DNA of 64,000 nucleotides from Pelagimonas varians (GCF_003208435.1 NZ_QKMF01000006.1:1-64000); one strand, 5' to 3'. Shown: positions 1 through 9,723, numbered from the stretch's first letter. Notes: a model not told the origin generated them from the sequence alone. Translations and numbers: made by a program.

Positions 1-1010
1 CAACAGGTGTGCATTCACGAACACCGCTTTTGTTGCAAACTTCTCCCCACCGCGTGAGCCAGCACATCCCGTTTCGTGATCCAATGACATAAACTGGGGA
101 TTGGGCGCGTTTGGTGGCACAGGTTTTCTAGATCTTGAAGCGCGTCCCAATTGGATTCGCTATTTTTGGTTGACCCTTTTCAGGCTTTGGAGATTCGTTG
201 CCCGGATACCGCTGTCCGTCGATGTCGAACCGGCGGGGCAGGACTGTGGGCGGTGGTGAGAAACTCGGTGCCGCCGCCAATGCACTCACCTGACAGTGAC
301 GTTTTCCCAACCACCGCCAACCACACTCAAAATGCGGTTGCTTCCCTCACGAGGTGGACTGTCACACCACGTCCAGCGATCACCCTTGGTTCGATCGTGA
401 TGGCTAGGCCATCGGCGTTCTTGTGCCCGGTGCGTGTCTGGATCTGTCCGTGAGAGAAATGTCAGTCTGGTTGAAGGTGGATCGGATTCCGCGTTCCGCA
501 ATCCGGCTGCCAGCCTTCATGTTCTTTCAGGCTGTCCAGCTGTCGAAATCGATAGAGTTTTCACGCAGGCGCTGTTCGTTCATCCGCCTCTGTAGATCGA
601 TACAGCCTAACTTCTGCACGCCAAGCCCAGCCTGATGCCCCTTCGATACTCCAATGGTCTGTTCATACAAAAGCGGCTTCACCTCATCGTTTGCCTTCTC
701 CCTTGAAGCACAGGCTATCCTTAAACGCGGAACACATCAGGGATGCAGATTGCACGCCGTCGATCGGCTGGCCGCATCCTGTGAAAATGATAAGGGTAGA
801 TCTGTTAACTTGGAGGGAGCAACTTTTCGACAGAAGGAAGCTGTCATTACCTCATCGTTCGTGAGGCCAACGGCCGCATTAGACTTTGTAGCGGGATGCG
901 CTTTGTCCGACGGCAGGTGCTAAGCTAGTTATTGAGGGTGCAATCGAGGGCTAAACACTTTTTTCCCTCGACCGGAGGCTCCGGTCGAAGGCAGTCATTA
1001 TATACAGTGG
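1..1010. other. Region without a recognisable gene
   Basis: No open frame here gives a protein I recognise. Short frames exist on both strands and overlap each other. One minus-strand frame of about 70 codons ends near 530 and reads like real protein (it contains GLGVQKLGCIDLQRRMNEQR), but it has no clear start and is interrupted upstream by stops. Just downstream on the same strand further protein-like patches continue in shifted frames. This looks like decayed sequence rather than a working gene. The usual tuf gene upstream of rpsJ is not present in this stretch. Confidence 0.4.
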
Positions 1011-1241
1011 TCAGTTGTTTGACTTGCGAACCACGTTGCGGATCTTGCTTCGTTTGTGGCCTTCAAAGTCGCTGCTAGACAAAATCATCTGGATTTGCTG
1101 TCTGTCAAAGTCGGTCAAGTTAGATAGGTCTTGGTTCGGAGCGTATCGCGCAATATCGCTTTCGAGGCTGGCATACGCCGTCGAAGAAAAACCGAGTGAG
1201 GCAACAAACGTCGAAAGGGCGACCAAAAATATGAAACGCAT
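1011..1241 (-). CDS. Small exported protein of unknown function
   Basis: This encodes 76 residues. The first 24 form a clear Sec signal peptide: a basic N-terminus, a hydrophobic core and a cleavage-like STAYA ending before SLE. The mature part is about 52 residues, polar, and ends in a basic stretch (KRSKIRNVVRKSNN). There is no cysteine and no membrane segment, so a soluble periplasmic protein is likely. A GAGGAC ribosome-binding site lies just upstream of the ATG. It is transcribed away from the rpsJ operon. I do not recognise a characterised family, and no function is claimed. Confidence 0.7.
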   Translation of the reverse strand: MRFIFLVALSTFVASLGFSSTAYASLESDIARYAPNQDLSNLTDFDRQQIQMILSSSDFEGHKRSKIRNVVRKSNN

Positions 1242-1570
1242 TTTGCGTCCTCTTCTGTTACTAAATAAGGCAATTGTACCAGACGTGCGCAGGGGGCAAA
1301 AGTAACGGTCCTGTCAACTCTGGCTGATACGCAAAAATTGGCGCATGCGAAACGGATCCGGGCTCGCTTTGAGGTCTTGTCGCAGCGGAATGGACATCAA
1401 TCTATTCGGTGCCACTATTATTGCTTGCCAGACTGCCGAACCCCGTGTACTCCGCCCAAGTTCCTATGAGGAATAACGAGGCGGGGTGATTCCCGCCTTT
1501 TGGGTTCGATGAAGGTCTGCGGCGGTCGTGGGTCCTCCTCTCAACTCCAACGCCAATAAAGGTATGTTCA
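1242..1570 (+). promoter_or_regulatory. Leader region of the S10 operon with a hairpin
   Basis: This gap of 329 bases lies between the divergent small protein and rpsJ and must hold the rpsJ promoter. I see no strong consensus promoter; TTGTCG near 1376 and TCTATT near 1401 is a weak candidate. A clear hairpin with arms AGGCGGG (1479-1485) and CCCGCCT (1492-1498) is followed by a short T run. It sits about 70 bases before the rpsJ start, so it could be an attenuator in the S10 leader or the terminator of a lost upstream gene. Confidence 0.4.
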
Positions 1571-1876
1571 ATGTCTCAGAACATCCGTATCCGGCTTAAA
1601 GCGTTTGACTACCGTGTTCTCGACGCCTCTACACAAGAGATCGTCAACACAGCCAAACGTACCGGTGCCACGGTCCGCGGTCCTATCCCGCTGCCCAACA
1701 AGATCGAAAAGTTTACTGTTCTACGTGGTCCACACGTAAACAAAAAGTCGCGTGACCAGTTCGAGATCCGTACGCACAAGCGTATGCTCGACATTGTCGA
1801 CCCGACTCCACAGACTGTTGATGCCCTGATGAAACTCGACCTCGCCGCCGGCGTTGACGTCGAGATCAAAGTATAA
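1571..1876 (+). CDS. rpsJ: 30S ribosomal protein S10
   Basis: The 101-residue product is ribosomal protein S10, a head protein of the 30S subunit that also partners NusB in transcription antitermination. The N-terminal [14 protein letters not shown] and the central GPIPLP segment are typical, and the length is standard. It is the first gene of the S10 block here, 9 bases before rplC. Alphaproteobacteria often have tuf just upstream; here the upstream DNA is gene-poor. S10-block genes are probably co-transcribed to the terminator after rplW. Confidence 0.98.
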   Translation: MSQNIRIRLKAFDYRVLDASTQEIVNTAKRTGATVRGPIPLPNKIEKFTVLRGPHVNKKSRDQFEIRTHKRMLDIVDPTPQTVDALMKLDLAAGVDVEIKV

Positions 1877-1885
1877 GGGGGTCAC

Positions 1886-2602
1886 ATGCGCTCTGGTATT
1901 ATCGCAAAGAAAGTCGGGATGACTCGCGTCTTCATGGAAGATGGCAAGCAGATCCCAGTGACTGTTCTACAACTCGAAAACCTGCAGGTTGTTGCTCAGC
2001 GTACTGCTGAAGACAATGGTTACACAGCTGTTCAGCTGGGTGCCGGCACAGCCAAGGTTAAACGCACAAGCAAAGCCATGCGTGGTCACTTCGCCAAGGC
2101 GAATGTTGAACCCAAGCGCAAGGTTGCTGAATTCCGCGTTGCTCCTGAAAACATGATCGAAGTGGGCGCGGAAATTACCGCTGAACACTATAACGAGGGC
2201 CAGTACGTTGACGTATCCGGCATCTCGATCGGTAAAGGTTTTCAAGGCGGCATGAAGCGTTGGAACTTTGGCGGTCTGCGCGCGACACACGGTGTTTCGA
2301 TCAGCCACCGTTCGCACGGTTCGACAGGTCAGTGTCAGAATCCCGGTAAGGTTTTCAAAGGCAAGAAAATGGCCGGTCACATGGGTGCAGCCCGTGTTAC
2401 CACCCAAAACCTTCAGGTTGTCAAAGCTGACGCGGATCGCGGCATCTTGATGATCAAAGGCGCCGTTCCTGGTTCCAAAGGTGGTTGGGTTACGGTCAAA
2501 GACGCCGTGAAAAAGCCGCTGCCCGATGACGTGCCAACACCGGCCGGTCTTCGCGCAACTGCCGCACCTGCAGAAGCTCCTGCAGAAGGAGGTGAAGCAT
2601 GA
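1886..2602 (+). CDS. rplC: 50S ribosomal protein L3
   Basis: The 238-residue product is L3, an early assembly protein of the large subunit whose loop reaches toward the peptidyl transferase centre. The N-terminus ([15 protein letters not shown]) and the [13 protein letters not shown] and [22 protein letters not shown] segments are diagnostic. The C-terminus has an extra Ala/Glu/Pro-rich tail ([13 protein letters not shown]) of the sort common in alphaproteobacterial L3. The stop overlaps the rplD start by four bases (ATGA), which points to translational coupling. Confidence 0.98.
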   Translation: MRSGIIAKKVGMTRVFMEDGKQIPVTVLQLENLQVVAQRTAEDNGYTAVQLGAGTAKVKRTSKAMRGHFAKANVEPKRKVAEFRVAPENMIEVGAEITAEHYNEGQYVDVSGISIGKGFQGGMKRWNFGGLRATHGVSISHRSHGSTGQCQNPGKVFKGKKMAGHMGAARVTTQNLQVVKADADRGILMIKGAVPGSKGGWVTVKDAVKKPLPDDVPTPAGLRATAAPAEAPAEGGEA

Positions 2603-3216
2603 AACTTGATGTGATCAAACTTGACGGCGCGTCCGTAGGTTCGGTGGATCTGGACGAAGCACTGTTCGGCGTTGAGCCGCGTGCAGACATCCTTCACCGT
2701 GTGGTTCGCTGGCAGCGTAACAACGCGCAGGCCGGTACCCACAAGGTAAAGACCCGCTCGGAAGTTAGCTACTCGACCAAGAAGATCTATCGCCAAAAAG
2801 GCACCGGTGGCGCACGTCACGGTTCCCGCAAGGCGCCCATCTTCCGTAAAGGTGGCATCTATAAGGGTCCAACACCGCGTTCGCACGGTCACGACCTGCA
2901 AAAGAAAGTCCGCGCACTTGGTCTGAAAATGGCTTTGTCTGCTAAGGCTGCAACTGGTTCGCTGGTTGTGATCGAGGACATCAACACCGACGGCAAGACC
3001 AAGACCTTGGCAAATCAGATCAAGGCTCTGGGTTGGAAGCGCGCGCTGGTCATCGACGGAGCTTCGGTTAACGAAGAATTCCTGAAGGCCGCTCGCAACA
3101 TCGAAGGTCTGGACGTTCTGCCCACCATGGGTGCCAACGTTTATGACATCCTGCGCCGTGACACGCTTGTGCTCACAAAAGCGGGTGTCGAAGCACTGGA
3201 GGCTCGCCTGAAATGA
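2599..3216 (+). CDS. rplD: 50S ribosomal protein L4
   Basis: The 205-residue product is L4, which lines the exit tunnel and in enterobacteria also represses its own S10 operon. The [23 protein letters not shown] region is the conserved tunnel loop. The GGA.GP.PRSH segment and the C-terminal domain are normal and the length is standard. It overlaps rplC and rplW by four bases each, so the three are coupled. Whether L4-mediated control operates here cannot be read from the sequence; the leader hairpin at 1479-1498 is one place it could act. Confidence 0.98.
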   Translation: MKLDVIKLDGASVGSVDLDEALFGVEPRADILHRVVRWQRNNAQAGTHKVKTRSEVSYSTKKIYRQKGTGGARHGSRKAPIFRKGGIYKGPTPRSHGHDLQKKVRALGLKMALSAKAATGSLVVIEDINTDGKTKTLANQIKALGWKRALVIDGASVNEEFLKAARNIEGLDVLPTMGANVYDILRRDTLVLTKAGVEALEARLK

Positions 3217-3509
3217 GCGCGAAAGCACAACACTACGACATCGTTCGCAAGCCGATCGTAACCGAGAAAACCACAATGGCATCCGAAAACGGTGCAGTGG
3301 TTTTCGAAGTCGCCATCGATAGCAACAAGCCACAGATCAAAGAGGCCGTTGAGGCTCTCTTTGGTGTGAAGGTGAAAGCGGTTAACACCACAATCACCAA
3401 AGGCAAAGTCAAGCGTTTCAAGGGCACCACCGGTCGCCGTAAAGACGTTAAAAAGGCCTATGTAATGCTCGAAGAGGGCAACACCATCGACGTGACCACT
3501 GGTCTCTAA
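3213..3509 (+). CDS. rplW: 50S ribosomal protein L23
   Basis: The 98-residue product is L23, which sits at the polypeptide exit and docks trigger factor and SRP. The [14 protein letters not shown] opening and the GKVKRFKG segment are characteristic. It is the last gene of the first ribosomal block. Instead of running straight into rplB, the transcript meets a strong intrinsic terminator about 22 bases after the stop codon. The next ribosomal gene is almost 2.8 kb away. Confidence 0.98.
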   Translation: MSAKAQHYDIVRKPIVTEKTTMASENGAVVFEVAIDSNKPQIKEAVEALFGVKVKAVNTTITKGKVKRFKGTTGRRKDVKKAYVMLEEGNTIDVTTGL

Positions 3510-3530
3510 GAAGGTTTGGCATCGCCATTG

Positions 3531-3565
3531 AAAAGGCCCTCTGCGCAAGCAGGGGGCCTTTTTCG
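3531..3565 (+). terminator. Intrinsic terminator after rplW
   Basis: A GC-rich hairpin with arms AAGGCCCTCTGC and GCAGGGGGCCTT is followed by TTTTTCG. It ends the first ribosomal block and implies that rplB needs its own promoter downstream. Confidence 0.9.
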
Positions 3566-3669
3566 TTGTGGCGAATGGGCTACAGGTGAGCCATGAGATT
3601 TGTCTTTCCCCTTATGCGCGTGGCGTCAAAATAAGATGTTCTCTTCATACAGCTTTGTGGTGAGGGAAT

Positions 3670-4353
3670 ATGAACAAACAAATAGCGGAATTTCTTGGGA
3701 CTTTTACCTTGGTCCTGTTCGGGTGTGGGGCCGCGGTGATTGCCGGAGATGACATCGGCCTGACTGGCATCAGTTTTGCATTCGGTTTGGCGTTGATTGG
3801 AATGGCCTATGGTATCGGGTCCGTTTCCGGCTGCCATATCAACCCAGCGGTTTCTTTGGGAATGGTGGCCGCGGGCAGGATGAGTGTCGGTGAGGCGATC
3901 ACTTACATTGTCGCGCAGGTTGCCGGTGCGGTTGCGGCTGCGGCTGTCTTGTTGATGATTGCGTCGGGCAAAGCGGATTACACCGTCGCCGCCAACGGGC
4001 TTGGCCAAAATGGATGGGGCGCGGGTTATCAAGCTGAATACGGCATGATGGCGGCCTTCGTCTTTGAACTGGTGGCGACTTTTCTGTTTATGGTGGTGAT
4101 TTTAGGCGCAACCAGTGCAGGGGCTCCGGCGCAGTTGGCAGGTTTGGCGATTGGTCTTGCCTTGGTGGCAATTCACCTTGTCGGGATCAAGGTTACTGGT
4201 GTTTCAGTGAATCCGGCACGGTCGATTGGCCCAGCCTTGTTTGCAGGATCAGCTGCGGTTGGCCAGCTTTGGCTGTTTATCGTTGCCCCGATTTTGGGTG
4301 CCGCCGCCGCAGGTGTTTTGTTCCGTAGTGGAATGCTAACAGCACCAGAGTAA
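3670..4353 (+). CDS. aqpZ: Aquaporin Z (water channel)
   Basis: The 227-residue product is a bacterial aquaporin for rapid water movement across the inner membrane. Both half-helix signatures are present: NPAVSLG at about residue 58 and NPARSIGPALF at about residue 180, within a six-helix hydrophobic protein. The length and the sequence around both boxes fit the water-selective AqpZ group rather than glycerol channels. It stands alone between two terminators and interrupts the S10 gene order. An osmotic role is inferred from the family. Confidence 0.95.
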   Translation: MNKQIAEFLGTFTLVLFGCGAAVIAGDDIGLTGISFAFGLALIGMAYGIGSVSGCHINPAVSLGMVAAGRMSVGEAITYIVAQVAGAVAAAAVLLMIASGKADYTVAANGLGQNGWGAGYQAEYGMMAAFVFELVATFLFMVVILGATSAGAPAQLAGLAIGLALVAIHLVGIKVTGVSVNPARSIGPALFAGSAAVGQLWLFIVAPILGAAAAGVLFRSGMLTAPE

Positions 4354-4380
4354 ACGGGCCGGCCAGAGTATCGAAAATGG

Positions 4381-4411
4381 AAAGCCCCCTGTCAGGCGGG
4401 GGCTTTTTCTT
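4381..4411 (+). terminator. Intrinsic terminator after aqpZ
   Basis: A perfect hairpin AAAGCCCCC / GGGGGCTTT with a T run follows. The convergent permease gene ends at 4439, and because the stem starts with an A run the hairpin may also act for that strand. Confidence 0.88.
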
Positions 4412-4438
4412 GTTAGCAGCGCTCAAAAAGACAGAAGA

Positions 4439-5179
4439 TCAACCAAAGATAACTTCGTACAAGAGTTTGAAGGACACCAAACCAAGAGCGATTTCCACCA
4501 ACAGATAGAACATGCGCTCTGACAAAATCTTCGAAACGGTTGCACCGCTCCATGCGCCGGCAAGGGCCATCGGGGCCAGCCAGATCGCTTGGGTAAAGCT
4601 GTCCCACGTGATTTGCCCCGCGATAATGAAGGGCGGAACTTTCATCAGGTTGATGGCAGAAAACAGGATCGTTGTTGTCCCGAGGTAGACCATTTTGTCC
4701 AAACGTTGCGGTAGGACATAGGCCTGATAGGGCGGGCCGCCAGCATGAGAAATATAGCTGGTCAGGCCGGTCAACGTGCCCCAAAAAATACCGCGCGGAA
4801 TGTCCGCAGGCTTTGCTGGAACATCGCCTTTGGACAAGCGGCCGCGCAAGGCATTGGCGAGATACAAAAAGCCGACAGCAGCGACCAGGAGCTTGACAAG
4901 ATCTCCGGACACGTGAGCTACGGCGACATATCCCAAAAGAATTCCTGCAATGGCTCCGGGCATTAGAATTTTGAGGTTCCGAACCGAAAATGCCTTGCGA
5001 AACAGATACACTGCATAGGCATCCGCAACGATATAGATCGGCAACAACAAACCCGCTGCCTGAGCCGGATCCATGAACAGCGACATCAATGGAACCGCGA
5101 GGATGGCAATCATCGGCACGCCGCCCTTGGACAGCCCCATCAAATAGGCCGCAAGTCCTGCGACAATCCAGTATTCCAT
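4439..5179 (-). CDS. TSUP family (TauE/SafE) anion permease
   Basis: The 246-residue product is an integral membrane protein of the TauE/SafE (TSUP) family, whose members move small sulfur-containing or organic anions. It has about eight hydrophobic segments, the N-terminal GLSKGGVPM motif and the repeated C-terminal half (RGIFWGTLTGLTSYISHAGGPP), both typical of the family. An AAAGG ribosome-binding site precedes the ATG. The substrate cannot be predicted. It lies convergent to aqpZ and 59 bases downstream of the lysE-type gene on the same strand, so the two may be co-transcribed. Confidence 0.88.
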   Translation of the reverse strand: MEYWIVAGLAAYLMGLSKGGVPMIAILAVPLMSLFMDPAQAAGLLLPIYIVADAYAVYLFRKAFSVRNLKILMPGAIAGILLGYVAVAHVSGDLVKLLVAAVGFLYLANALRGRLSKGDVPAKPADIPRGIFWGTLTGLTSYISHAGGPPYQAYVLPQRLDKMVYLGTTTILFSAINLMKVPPFIIAGQITWDSFTQAIWLAPMALAGAWSGATVSKILSERMFYLLVEIALGLVSFKLLYEVIFG

Positions 5180-5238
5180 GCGTTGACCTTTATTTGGCGG
5201 ATTTAGGCGGTTTCGGGTGCCTTGTGTCGGGTTGGCTT

Positions 5239-5829
5239 TTACCGTTGTGCCAAGACGGCGAGCAGAACAACAGCCATCATAGTGGTGGCCATCGCTATAT
5301 TTATGACCGAATGCGTGCGGTCAGATAGGTTCAGGCGGTGGAGTGATACGCCAGCCCACAGCCAGAGAAAATGTATGGGAATCCAGATCGCATTGACGAT
5401 CAGAAATTTAAGTCCAACTTCGACGACATAAGAGTCGGGCCAAAAGGCAAAGCCGGTAAAGAGTGCTGTGTTGACGGCATAGGCCTTGGGGTTAAACAGC
5501 TGGAGCACTATGCCACCATAAATGCCGGGCGGATCAGCGCGTTCAATAAATGCGATGCGTGATCCAGCAAAAGCAATCCGCAGGGCAAGATAGGCGACAT
5601 ATCCAAAAGACAGTATAAAAAACACCGTCCGGATACGTTCGTCAGCGATAATCAGAGTCGCCAAGCCGCTGACGACAGCCAAGGCAACCAGATTTGTGCC
5701 AATGAACAACCCACCGACGTAGCGCGCTCCGGTCCGAAAGCCGAACCCAGCCCCAACCCCGGCAGTAGAGAGCACACCGGGGCCGGGTGTGATAATCAAG
5801 AAAAAGACTGCGGCGGCGAAGGTTAACAT
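5239..5829 (-). CDS. LysE/RhtB family exporter
   Basis: The 196-residue product is a LysE/RhtB-type exporter, a family that pumps out amino acids or small metabolites. The N-terminal FFLIITPGPGVLSTAG is the family signature, followed by about six membrane helices. I chose the ATG at 5829 because it begins directly at the first helix as in relatives. The frame is open for 133 more codons upstream, but that extension is not hydrophobic and resembles no exporter. There is no strong Shine-Dalgarno at the chosen start, so the exact start is the weak point. Confidence 0.85.
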   Translation of the reverse strand: MLTFAAAVFFLIITPGPGVLSTAGVGAGFGFRTGARYVGGLFIGTNLVALAVVSGLATLIIADERIRTVFFILSFGYVAYLALRIAFAGSRIAFIERADPPGIYGGIVLQLFNPKAYAVNTALFTGFAFWPDSYVVEVGLKFLIVNAIWIPIHFLWLWAGVSLHRLNLSDRTHSVINIAMATTMMAVVLLAVLAQR

Positions 5830-6276
5830 GTGAATTGGATAAGCTTTTCGGAGGCGGTTTGCAATGGGAGGGCCGGGACCGGTATTGTATAGGTCTGTTG
5901 TGTCCATGAGGGCCCCAAGCTGCGTTATGGGTTCTGCGCCGCCAGCGTGAGTTAAATGCGCCTTCCTGATCGCGCTTAAGAGAGGCGATTTATTTCCCCG
6001 CCGCCCCTGTCGCACCGGTTCATTCTGAACGCTCGACCACAGGTTCAGGCCCTGCATTTTGAGGAGTTTGAACGCGCAGCTCAAAAAAGAGGTGGGGCCT
6101 ATAGACCACCCCATGATTCCCTGATAGACGCGCTCCATGTCCAAGGCTCCAGATTCGTTCTGGGGCCTTGTGATCTTTTCGTCGGGGACCTTCGGGGCCC
6201 TATACTCCGGGGCTAACGCCCCAAACACAGGCGAGCCCCGTTCGGGGAATTCGTCGAAAAACGGAAGTCAGAAAGC
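5830..6276 (+). promoter_or_regulatory. Gene-free leader upstream of rplB
   Basis: These 447 bases have no convincing gene. Because the rplW transcript is terminated, the promoter for the rplB block must lie here or read through the accessory genes. A TATACT hexamer at 6201 is a possible -10 element but no good -35 pairs with it. Two short hairpins follow, at 6209-6222 (GGGGCTAACGCCCC) and 6236-6247 (CCCCGTTCGGGG), within 70 bases of the rplB start. They could form a leader structure. The ribosome-binding site for rplB appears to be GGAAG. Confidence 0.4.
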
Positions 6277-7119
6277 ATGGCATTAAAGTCGTATAAGCCG
6301 ACTACGCCAGGCCAGCGTGGGCTGGTTCTGATCGACCGTTCGGAGCTGTGGAAAGGTCGTCCTGTCAAGGCACTCACTGAGGGTCTGACTAAAAAGGGCG
6401 GTCGTAACAACACCGGACGGATCACGATGCGTCGCAAAGGCGGTGGGGCAAAGCGCCTCTATCGTATCGTAGATTTTAAGCGGAACAAATTCGACGTGAC
6501 AGCAACTGTTGCACGTATTGAATATGACCCTAACCGGACCGCATTTATCGCACTCGTTCAATATGACGATGGCGAACAGGCCTATATTCTTGCACCTCAG
6601 CGTCTCGCCATTGGTGACCGCGTTGTTGCAAGCGCCAAGGCCGACATCAAGCCCGGTAACGCGATGCCCTTCAGCGGCATGCCGATCGGTACTATTGTTC
6701 ACAACATCGAAATGAAGCCTGGTAAAGGTGGTCAAATCGCGCGTGCAGCTGGTACTTATGCCCAGTTTGTTGGTCGTGACGGTGGCTACGCCCAGATCCG
6801 CCTCAGCTCGGGTGAACTGCGCTTGGTTCGTCAGGAATGCATGGCCACCATCGGTGCTGTGTCCAACCCTGACAACTCAAACCAGAACTTCGGTAAAGCC
6901 GGCCGTATGCGCCACAAAGGCATCCGTCCGAGCGTTCGTGGTGTCGTAATGAACCCAATCGATCACCCACATGGTGGTGGTGAAGGCCGGACATCGGGTG
7001 GTCGTCACCCTGTTTCGCCTTGGGGTAAACCGACCAAGGGCAAGCGTACCCGCAATACCAACAAAGCGTCGCAGAAGCTGATCATCCGCTCGCGCCACGC
7101 CAAGAAGAAGGGACGCTAA
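6277..7119 (+). CDS. rplB: 50S ribosomal protein L2
   Basis: The 280-residue product is L2, needed for subunit joining and peptidyl transfer. The [19 protein letters not shown] and [16 protein letters not shown] segments, including the conserved histidine of the latter loop, identify it. Length is standard. It opens the second ribosomal block, with rpsS starting 3 bases later. Its separation from rplW by about 2.8 kb with a terminator in between is unusual compared with the textbook S10 operon. Confidence 0.98.
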   Translation: MALKSYKPTTPGQRGLVLIDRSELWKGRPVKALTEGLTKKGGRNNTGRITMRRKGGGAKRLYRIVDFKRNKFDVTATVARIEYDPNRTAFIALVQYDDGEQAYILAPQRLAIGDRVVASAKADIKPGNAMPFSGMPIGTIVHNIEMKPGKGGQIARAAGTYAQFVGRDGGYAQIRLSSGELRLVRQECMATIGAVSNPDNSNQNFGKAGRMRHKGIRPSVRGVVMNPIDHPHGGGEGRTSGGRHPVSPWGKPTKGKRTRNTNKASQKLIIRSRHAKKKGR

Positions 7120-7122
7120 TTA

Positions 7123-7401
7123 ATGTCTCGCTCTGTTTGGAAGGGCCCATTTGTCGATGCCTACGTCCTGAAAAAGGCCGAAAAAGCACGCGACTCGGGC
7201 AAGAACGAAGTTATCAAGATCTGGTCGCGTCGTTCGACAATCCTGCCGCAATTCGTCGGTCTGACTTTTGCCGTGTATAACGGTCACAAGCATATCCCAG
7301 TGAACATCACTGAGGACATGATTGGTCAGAAGTTCGGTGAATATTCGCCAACGCGTACCTATTATGGTCACGCGGCCGACAAAAAAGCCAAAAGGAAATA
7401 A
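7123..7401 (+). CDS. rpsS: 30S ribosomal protein S19
   Basis: The 92-residue product is S19 of the 30S head, near the A-site bridge. [13 protein letters not shown] at the start and the [20 protein letters not shown] core are diagnostic. It lies 3 bases after rplB and 3 bases before rplV, which is normal for this block. Standard length; nothing unusual. Confidence 0.98.
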   Translation: MSRSVWKGPFVDAYVLKKAEKARDSGKNEVIKIWSRRSTILPQFVGLTFAVYNGHKHIPVNITEDMIGQKFGEYSPTRTYYGHAADKKAKRK

Positions 7402-7404
7402 GCC

Positions 7405-7785
7405 ATGGGCAAGGATAAAAATCCCCGCCGCGTGGCGGACAACGAAGCGATGGCAAAGCTGCGCATGCTGCGCACCTCGCCGCAGAAACTCAACCTTGTT
7501 GCCCAACTTATTCGTGGCAAAAAAGTTGATCGCGCTCTTGTCGATCTGACCTTCTCTAAGAAGCGGATCGCCGAAGATGTGAAAAAGTGCCTGCAGTCCG
7601 CCATTGCAAACGCTGAGAACAATCACGGTCTGGACGTTGACGAACTCGTCGTCGCCGAGGCCTATGTTGGTAAGAACCTGATCATGAAGCGCGGTCGTCC
7701 TCGGGCGCGTGGTCGTTTTGGTCGGATCAACAAGCCGTTCTCGGAACTCACCATCAAGGTGCGTCAGGTTGAGGAGCAAGCCTAA
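7405..7785 (+). CDS. rplV: 50S ribosomal protein L22
   Basis: The 126-residue product is L22, which contributes the extended hairpin in the exit tunnel that is linked to macrolide resistance and nascent chain stalling. The [18 protein letters not shown] segment and the tunnel hairpin [15 protein letters not shown] are visible. The stop overlaps the rpsC start (TAATG), which indicates coupling. Confidence 0.98.
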   Translation: MGKDKNPRRVADNEAMAKLRMLRTSPQKLNLVAQLIRGKKVDRALVDLTFSKKRIAEDVKKCLQSAIANAENNHGLDVDELVVAEAYVGKNLIMKRGRPRARGRFGRINKPFSELTIKVRQVEEQA

Positions 7786-8504
7786 TGGGTAATAAAACAA
7801 ACCCGATCGGTATGCGTCTGCAGGTGAACCGCACCTGGGACAGCCGTTGGTACGCTGACACCAAAGACTACGGTGATCTGCTGTTGGAAGACCTCGCGAT
7901 CCGCGATTTCATCCACAAAGAGTGTAAGCAGGCCGGTATTGCCCGCGTGATCATTGAACGCCCTCACAAGAAGTGCCGTGTATCTGTACACACAGCGCGT
8001 CCGGGTGTGATCATCGGCAAAAAAGGTGCTGACATCGAAGTTCTGCGCAAGAAGCTGGCGGCTATGACCGACAGCGAAGTGCACCTGAACATCGTTGAAG
8101 TGCGCAAGCCCGAGCTGGACGCCCAGCTTGTTGGTGAGAGCATTGCTCAGCAGCTGGAACGCCGTGTGTCTTTCCGCCGTGCGATGAAGCGCGCTGTTCA
8201 AAACGCCATGCGTATGGGCGCCCTGGGTATCCGGGTGAACGTTGCTGGTCGTTTGGGCGGTGCAGAAATCGCGCGTACCGAATGGTACCGCGAGGGCCGA
8301 GTGCCCCTTCACACGCTGCGTGCTGACATCGATCACGCCCAAGTCGAAGCTTCGACCGCCTATGGTATCATTGGTATCAAGGTCTGGATCTTCAAGGGTG
8401 AGATCATGGAGCACGACCCGGCGGCACGCGATCGTAAATCGCAAGAAGTTCAAGATGGCCCAGCACCTCGCGGTGCAGGTGGTCGTCGTGATAACCGGGG
8501 GTAA
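7785..8504 (+). CDS. rpsC: 30S ribosomal protein S3
   Basis: The 239-residue product is S3, part of the mRNA entry helicase centre. The start [21 protein letters not shown] is the well-known S3 N-terminus, and the KH domain [11 protein letters not shown] is present around residue 75. The C-terminal tail is Arg/Gly-rich ([15 protein letters not shown]), as in alphaproteobacteria. It shares one base with rplV and is 2 bases from rplP. Confidence 0.98.
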   Translation: MGNKTNPIGMRLQVNRTWDSRWYADTKDYGDLLLEDLAIRDFIHKECKQAGIARVIIERPHKKCRVSVHTARPGVIIGKKGADIEVLRKKLAAMTDSEVHLNIVEVRKPELDAQLVGESIAQQLERRVSFRRAMKRAVQNAMRMGALGIRVNVAGRLGGAEIARTEWYREGRVPLHTLRADIDHAQVEASTAYGIIGIKVWIFKGEIMEHDPAARDRKSQEVQDGPAPRGAGGRRDNRG

Positions 8505-8506
8505 TC

Positions 8507-8920
8507 ATGCTTCAGCCAAAGCGTACTAAATTCCGCAAGATGTTCAAAGGCCGTATCAAAGGCCTTGCCAAAGGTGGTTCCGATGTAACGTTCGGCACTT
8601 ACGGTCTTAAGGCTCTTGAGCCTGAGCGCGTAACTGCCCGTCAGATCGAAGCTGCACGTCGTGCCATGACTCGTCATATGAAGCGTCAAGGTAACGTTTG
8701 GATCCGCATCTTCCCAGACACACCTATCACTGCCAAGCCTATCGAAGTTCGTATGGGTAAAGGTAAGGGTTCTGTGGACCGTTGGGCCTGTAAGGTTAAG
8801 CCGGGCCGCATCATGTTCGAAATCGACGGTGTATCCGAAGATGTCGCCCGTGAGGCTCTGCGTCTGGCCGCGATGAAACTGCCGGTGAAAACCCGCGTAG
8901 TCATCCGCGAAGACTGGTAA
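8507..8920 (+). CDS. rplP: 50S ribosomal protein L16
   Basis: The 137-residue product is L16, which helps position A-site t[21 protein letters not shown] and the [24 protein letters not shown] region are typical. It is the last gene of the second block. In the standard order rpmC follows immediately, but here a terminator and four non-ribosomal genes intervene, so rpmC is 3.1 kb away. Confidence 0.98.
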   Translation: MLQPKRTKFRKMFKGRIKGLAKGGSDVTFGTYGLKALEPERVTARQIEAARRAMTRHMKRQGNVWIRIFPDTPITAKPIEVRMGKGKGSVDRWACKVKPGRIMFEIDGVSEDVAREALRLAAMKLPVKTRVVIREDW

Positions 8921-8961
8921 ACTGCGCAGGGGGTTCGCCCCCTTCCAGTGCCAAGATTAAC

Positions 8962-9002
8962 AAAACCCCCGGCGCTTCATGCGCCGGGGGTTTTGCTTTT
9001 TG
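8962..9002 (+). terminator. Intrinsic terminator after rplP
   Basis: A near-perfect hairpin with arms AAAACCCCCGGCGC and GCGCCGGGGGTTTT is followed by a T-rich run. It ends the second ribosomal block. Confidence 0.92.
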
Positions 9003-9048
9003 AAAAATCGGATACTGTGCGCCCACAACCGGAAGGGGAGGCTGTCCA

Positions 9049-9723
9049 GTGTTGTCACATCTCAAAGGCAAAGTGACCCTTGCCGTCATGTCTGCGGCCA
9101 AGCGTGGAAATCCCTTGGCCAAACAGCTGGTGACACAGGAAACCAAACGGTTCGCCAGCACCTTGCCTGATCAGTCCCCAATCATTACCGGCGATTACAT
9201 GATACCGGACCTCAACCGGCCCCTGCCAGAAGACATGCAAGGTGGAATGCTGGGTGACTACGAGATGAAGGCGCTGGATATCACGCCAATTCAATCAACC
9301 GATTTGAAGGGCCGCAAGGTTGCCGCAGCCATGATCTCTCTGGGGTCCTACGGTGTCGGAACTCATGGCTTTTTCGGCCTTCTATTCGAAGACGAGCACT
9401 GGCTGGTTGTCCCCGTCCATATGGCGCGGTCTTGGTTGTCTTTGGATGGTCGTATTCTTGAGGATGAACGTGACACACGGGCTTGGATTCAAAACGGCGA
9501 CGATGCCGCGATGTCCGACCGCCTTATGGGAGCCGAGATAACAGAGGCGATGTTTGCGGCGCACGCGTTGGCGCTGGAGTTTGACAATGGTGCCTCCTTG
9601 AGGATCGCCAAAGATCCCGCGCAAAGGCCAAAGTTCCCAGATGGAGCCGCCCGCGCATTTCTACCCACCGACAACTTGGCAAACGCAGTTTTTCTGAGCC
9701 CGTCAGGCGAGATCTTCGTCTAG
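9049..9723 (+). CDS. Hypothetical protein, 224 residues
   Basis: I do not recognise this family. The protein is soluble, with no signal peptide or membrane helix. The middle has a glycine-rich hydrophobic stretch (ISLGSYGVGTHGFFGLLF) followed by a region rich in Trp, Leu and acidic residues. The proposed start is GTG with a GGAAGGGGAG ribosome-binding site 8 bases upstream; the next Met is 13 codons in. It is the first of four accessory genes placed between rplP and rpmC. Codon use looks like its neighbours, with no sign of recent transfer. Confidence 0.7.
   Translation: MLSHLKGKVTLAVMSAAKRGNPLAKQLVTQETKRFASTLPDQSPIITGDYMIPDLNRPLPEDMQGGMLGDYEMKALDITPIQSTDLKGRKVAAAMISLGSYGVGTHGFFGLLFEDEHWLVVPVHMARSWLSLDGRILEDERDTRAWIQNGDDAAMSDRLMGAEITEAMFAAHALALEFDNGASLRIAKDPAQRPKFPDGAARAFLPTDNLANAVFLSPSGEIFV

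Noticed and set aside
2413-3333. A 306-codon open frame on the minus strand across rplD and rplW
   Set aside because: It is antisense to two certain ribosomal genes and resembles no protein. Such frames are a by-product of the codon bias here.
5830-6228. A 133-codon N-terminal extension of the LysE-type exporter
   Set aside because: The extension is not hydrophobic, does not occur in the family and has no supporting ribosome-binding site.
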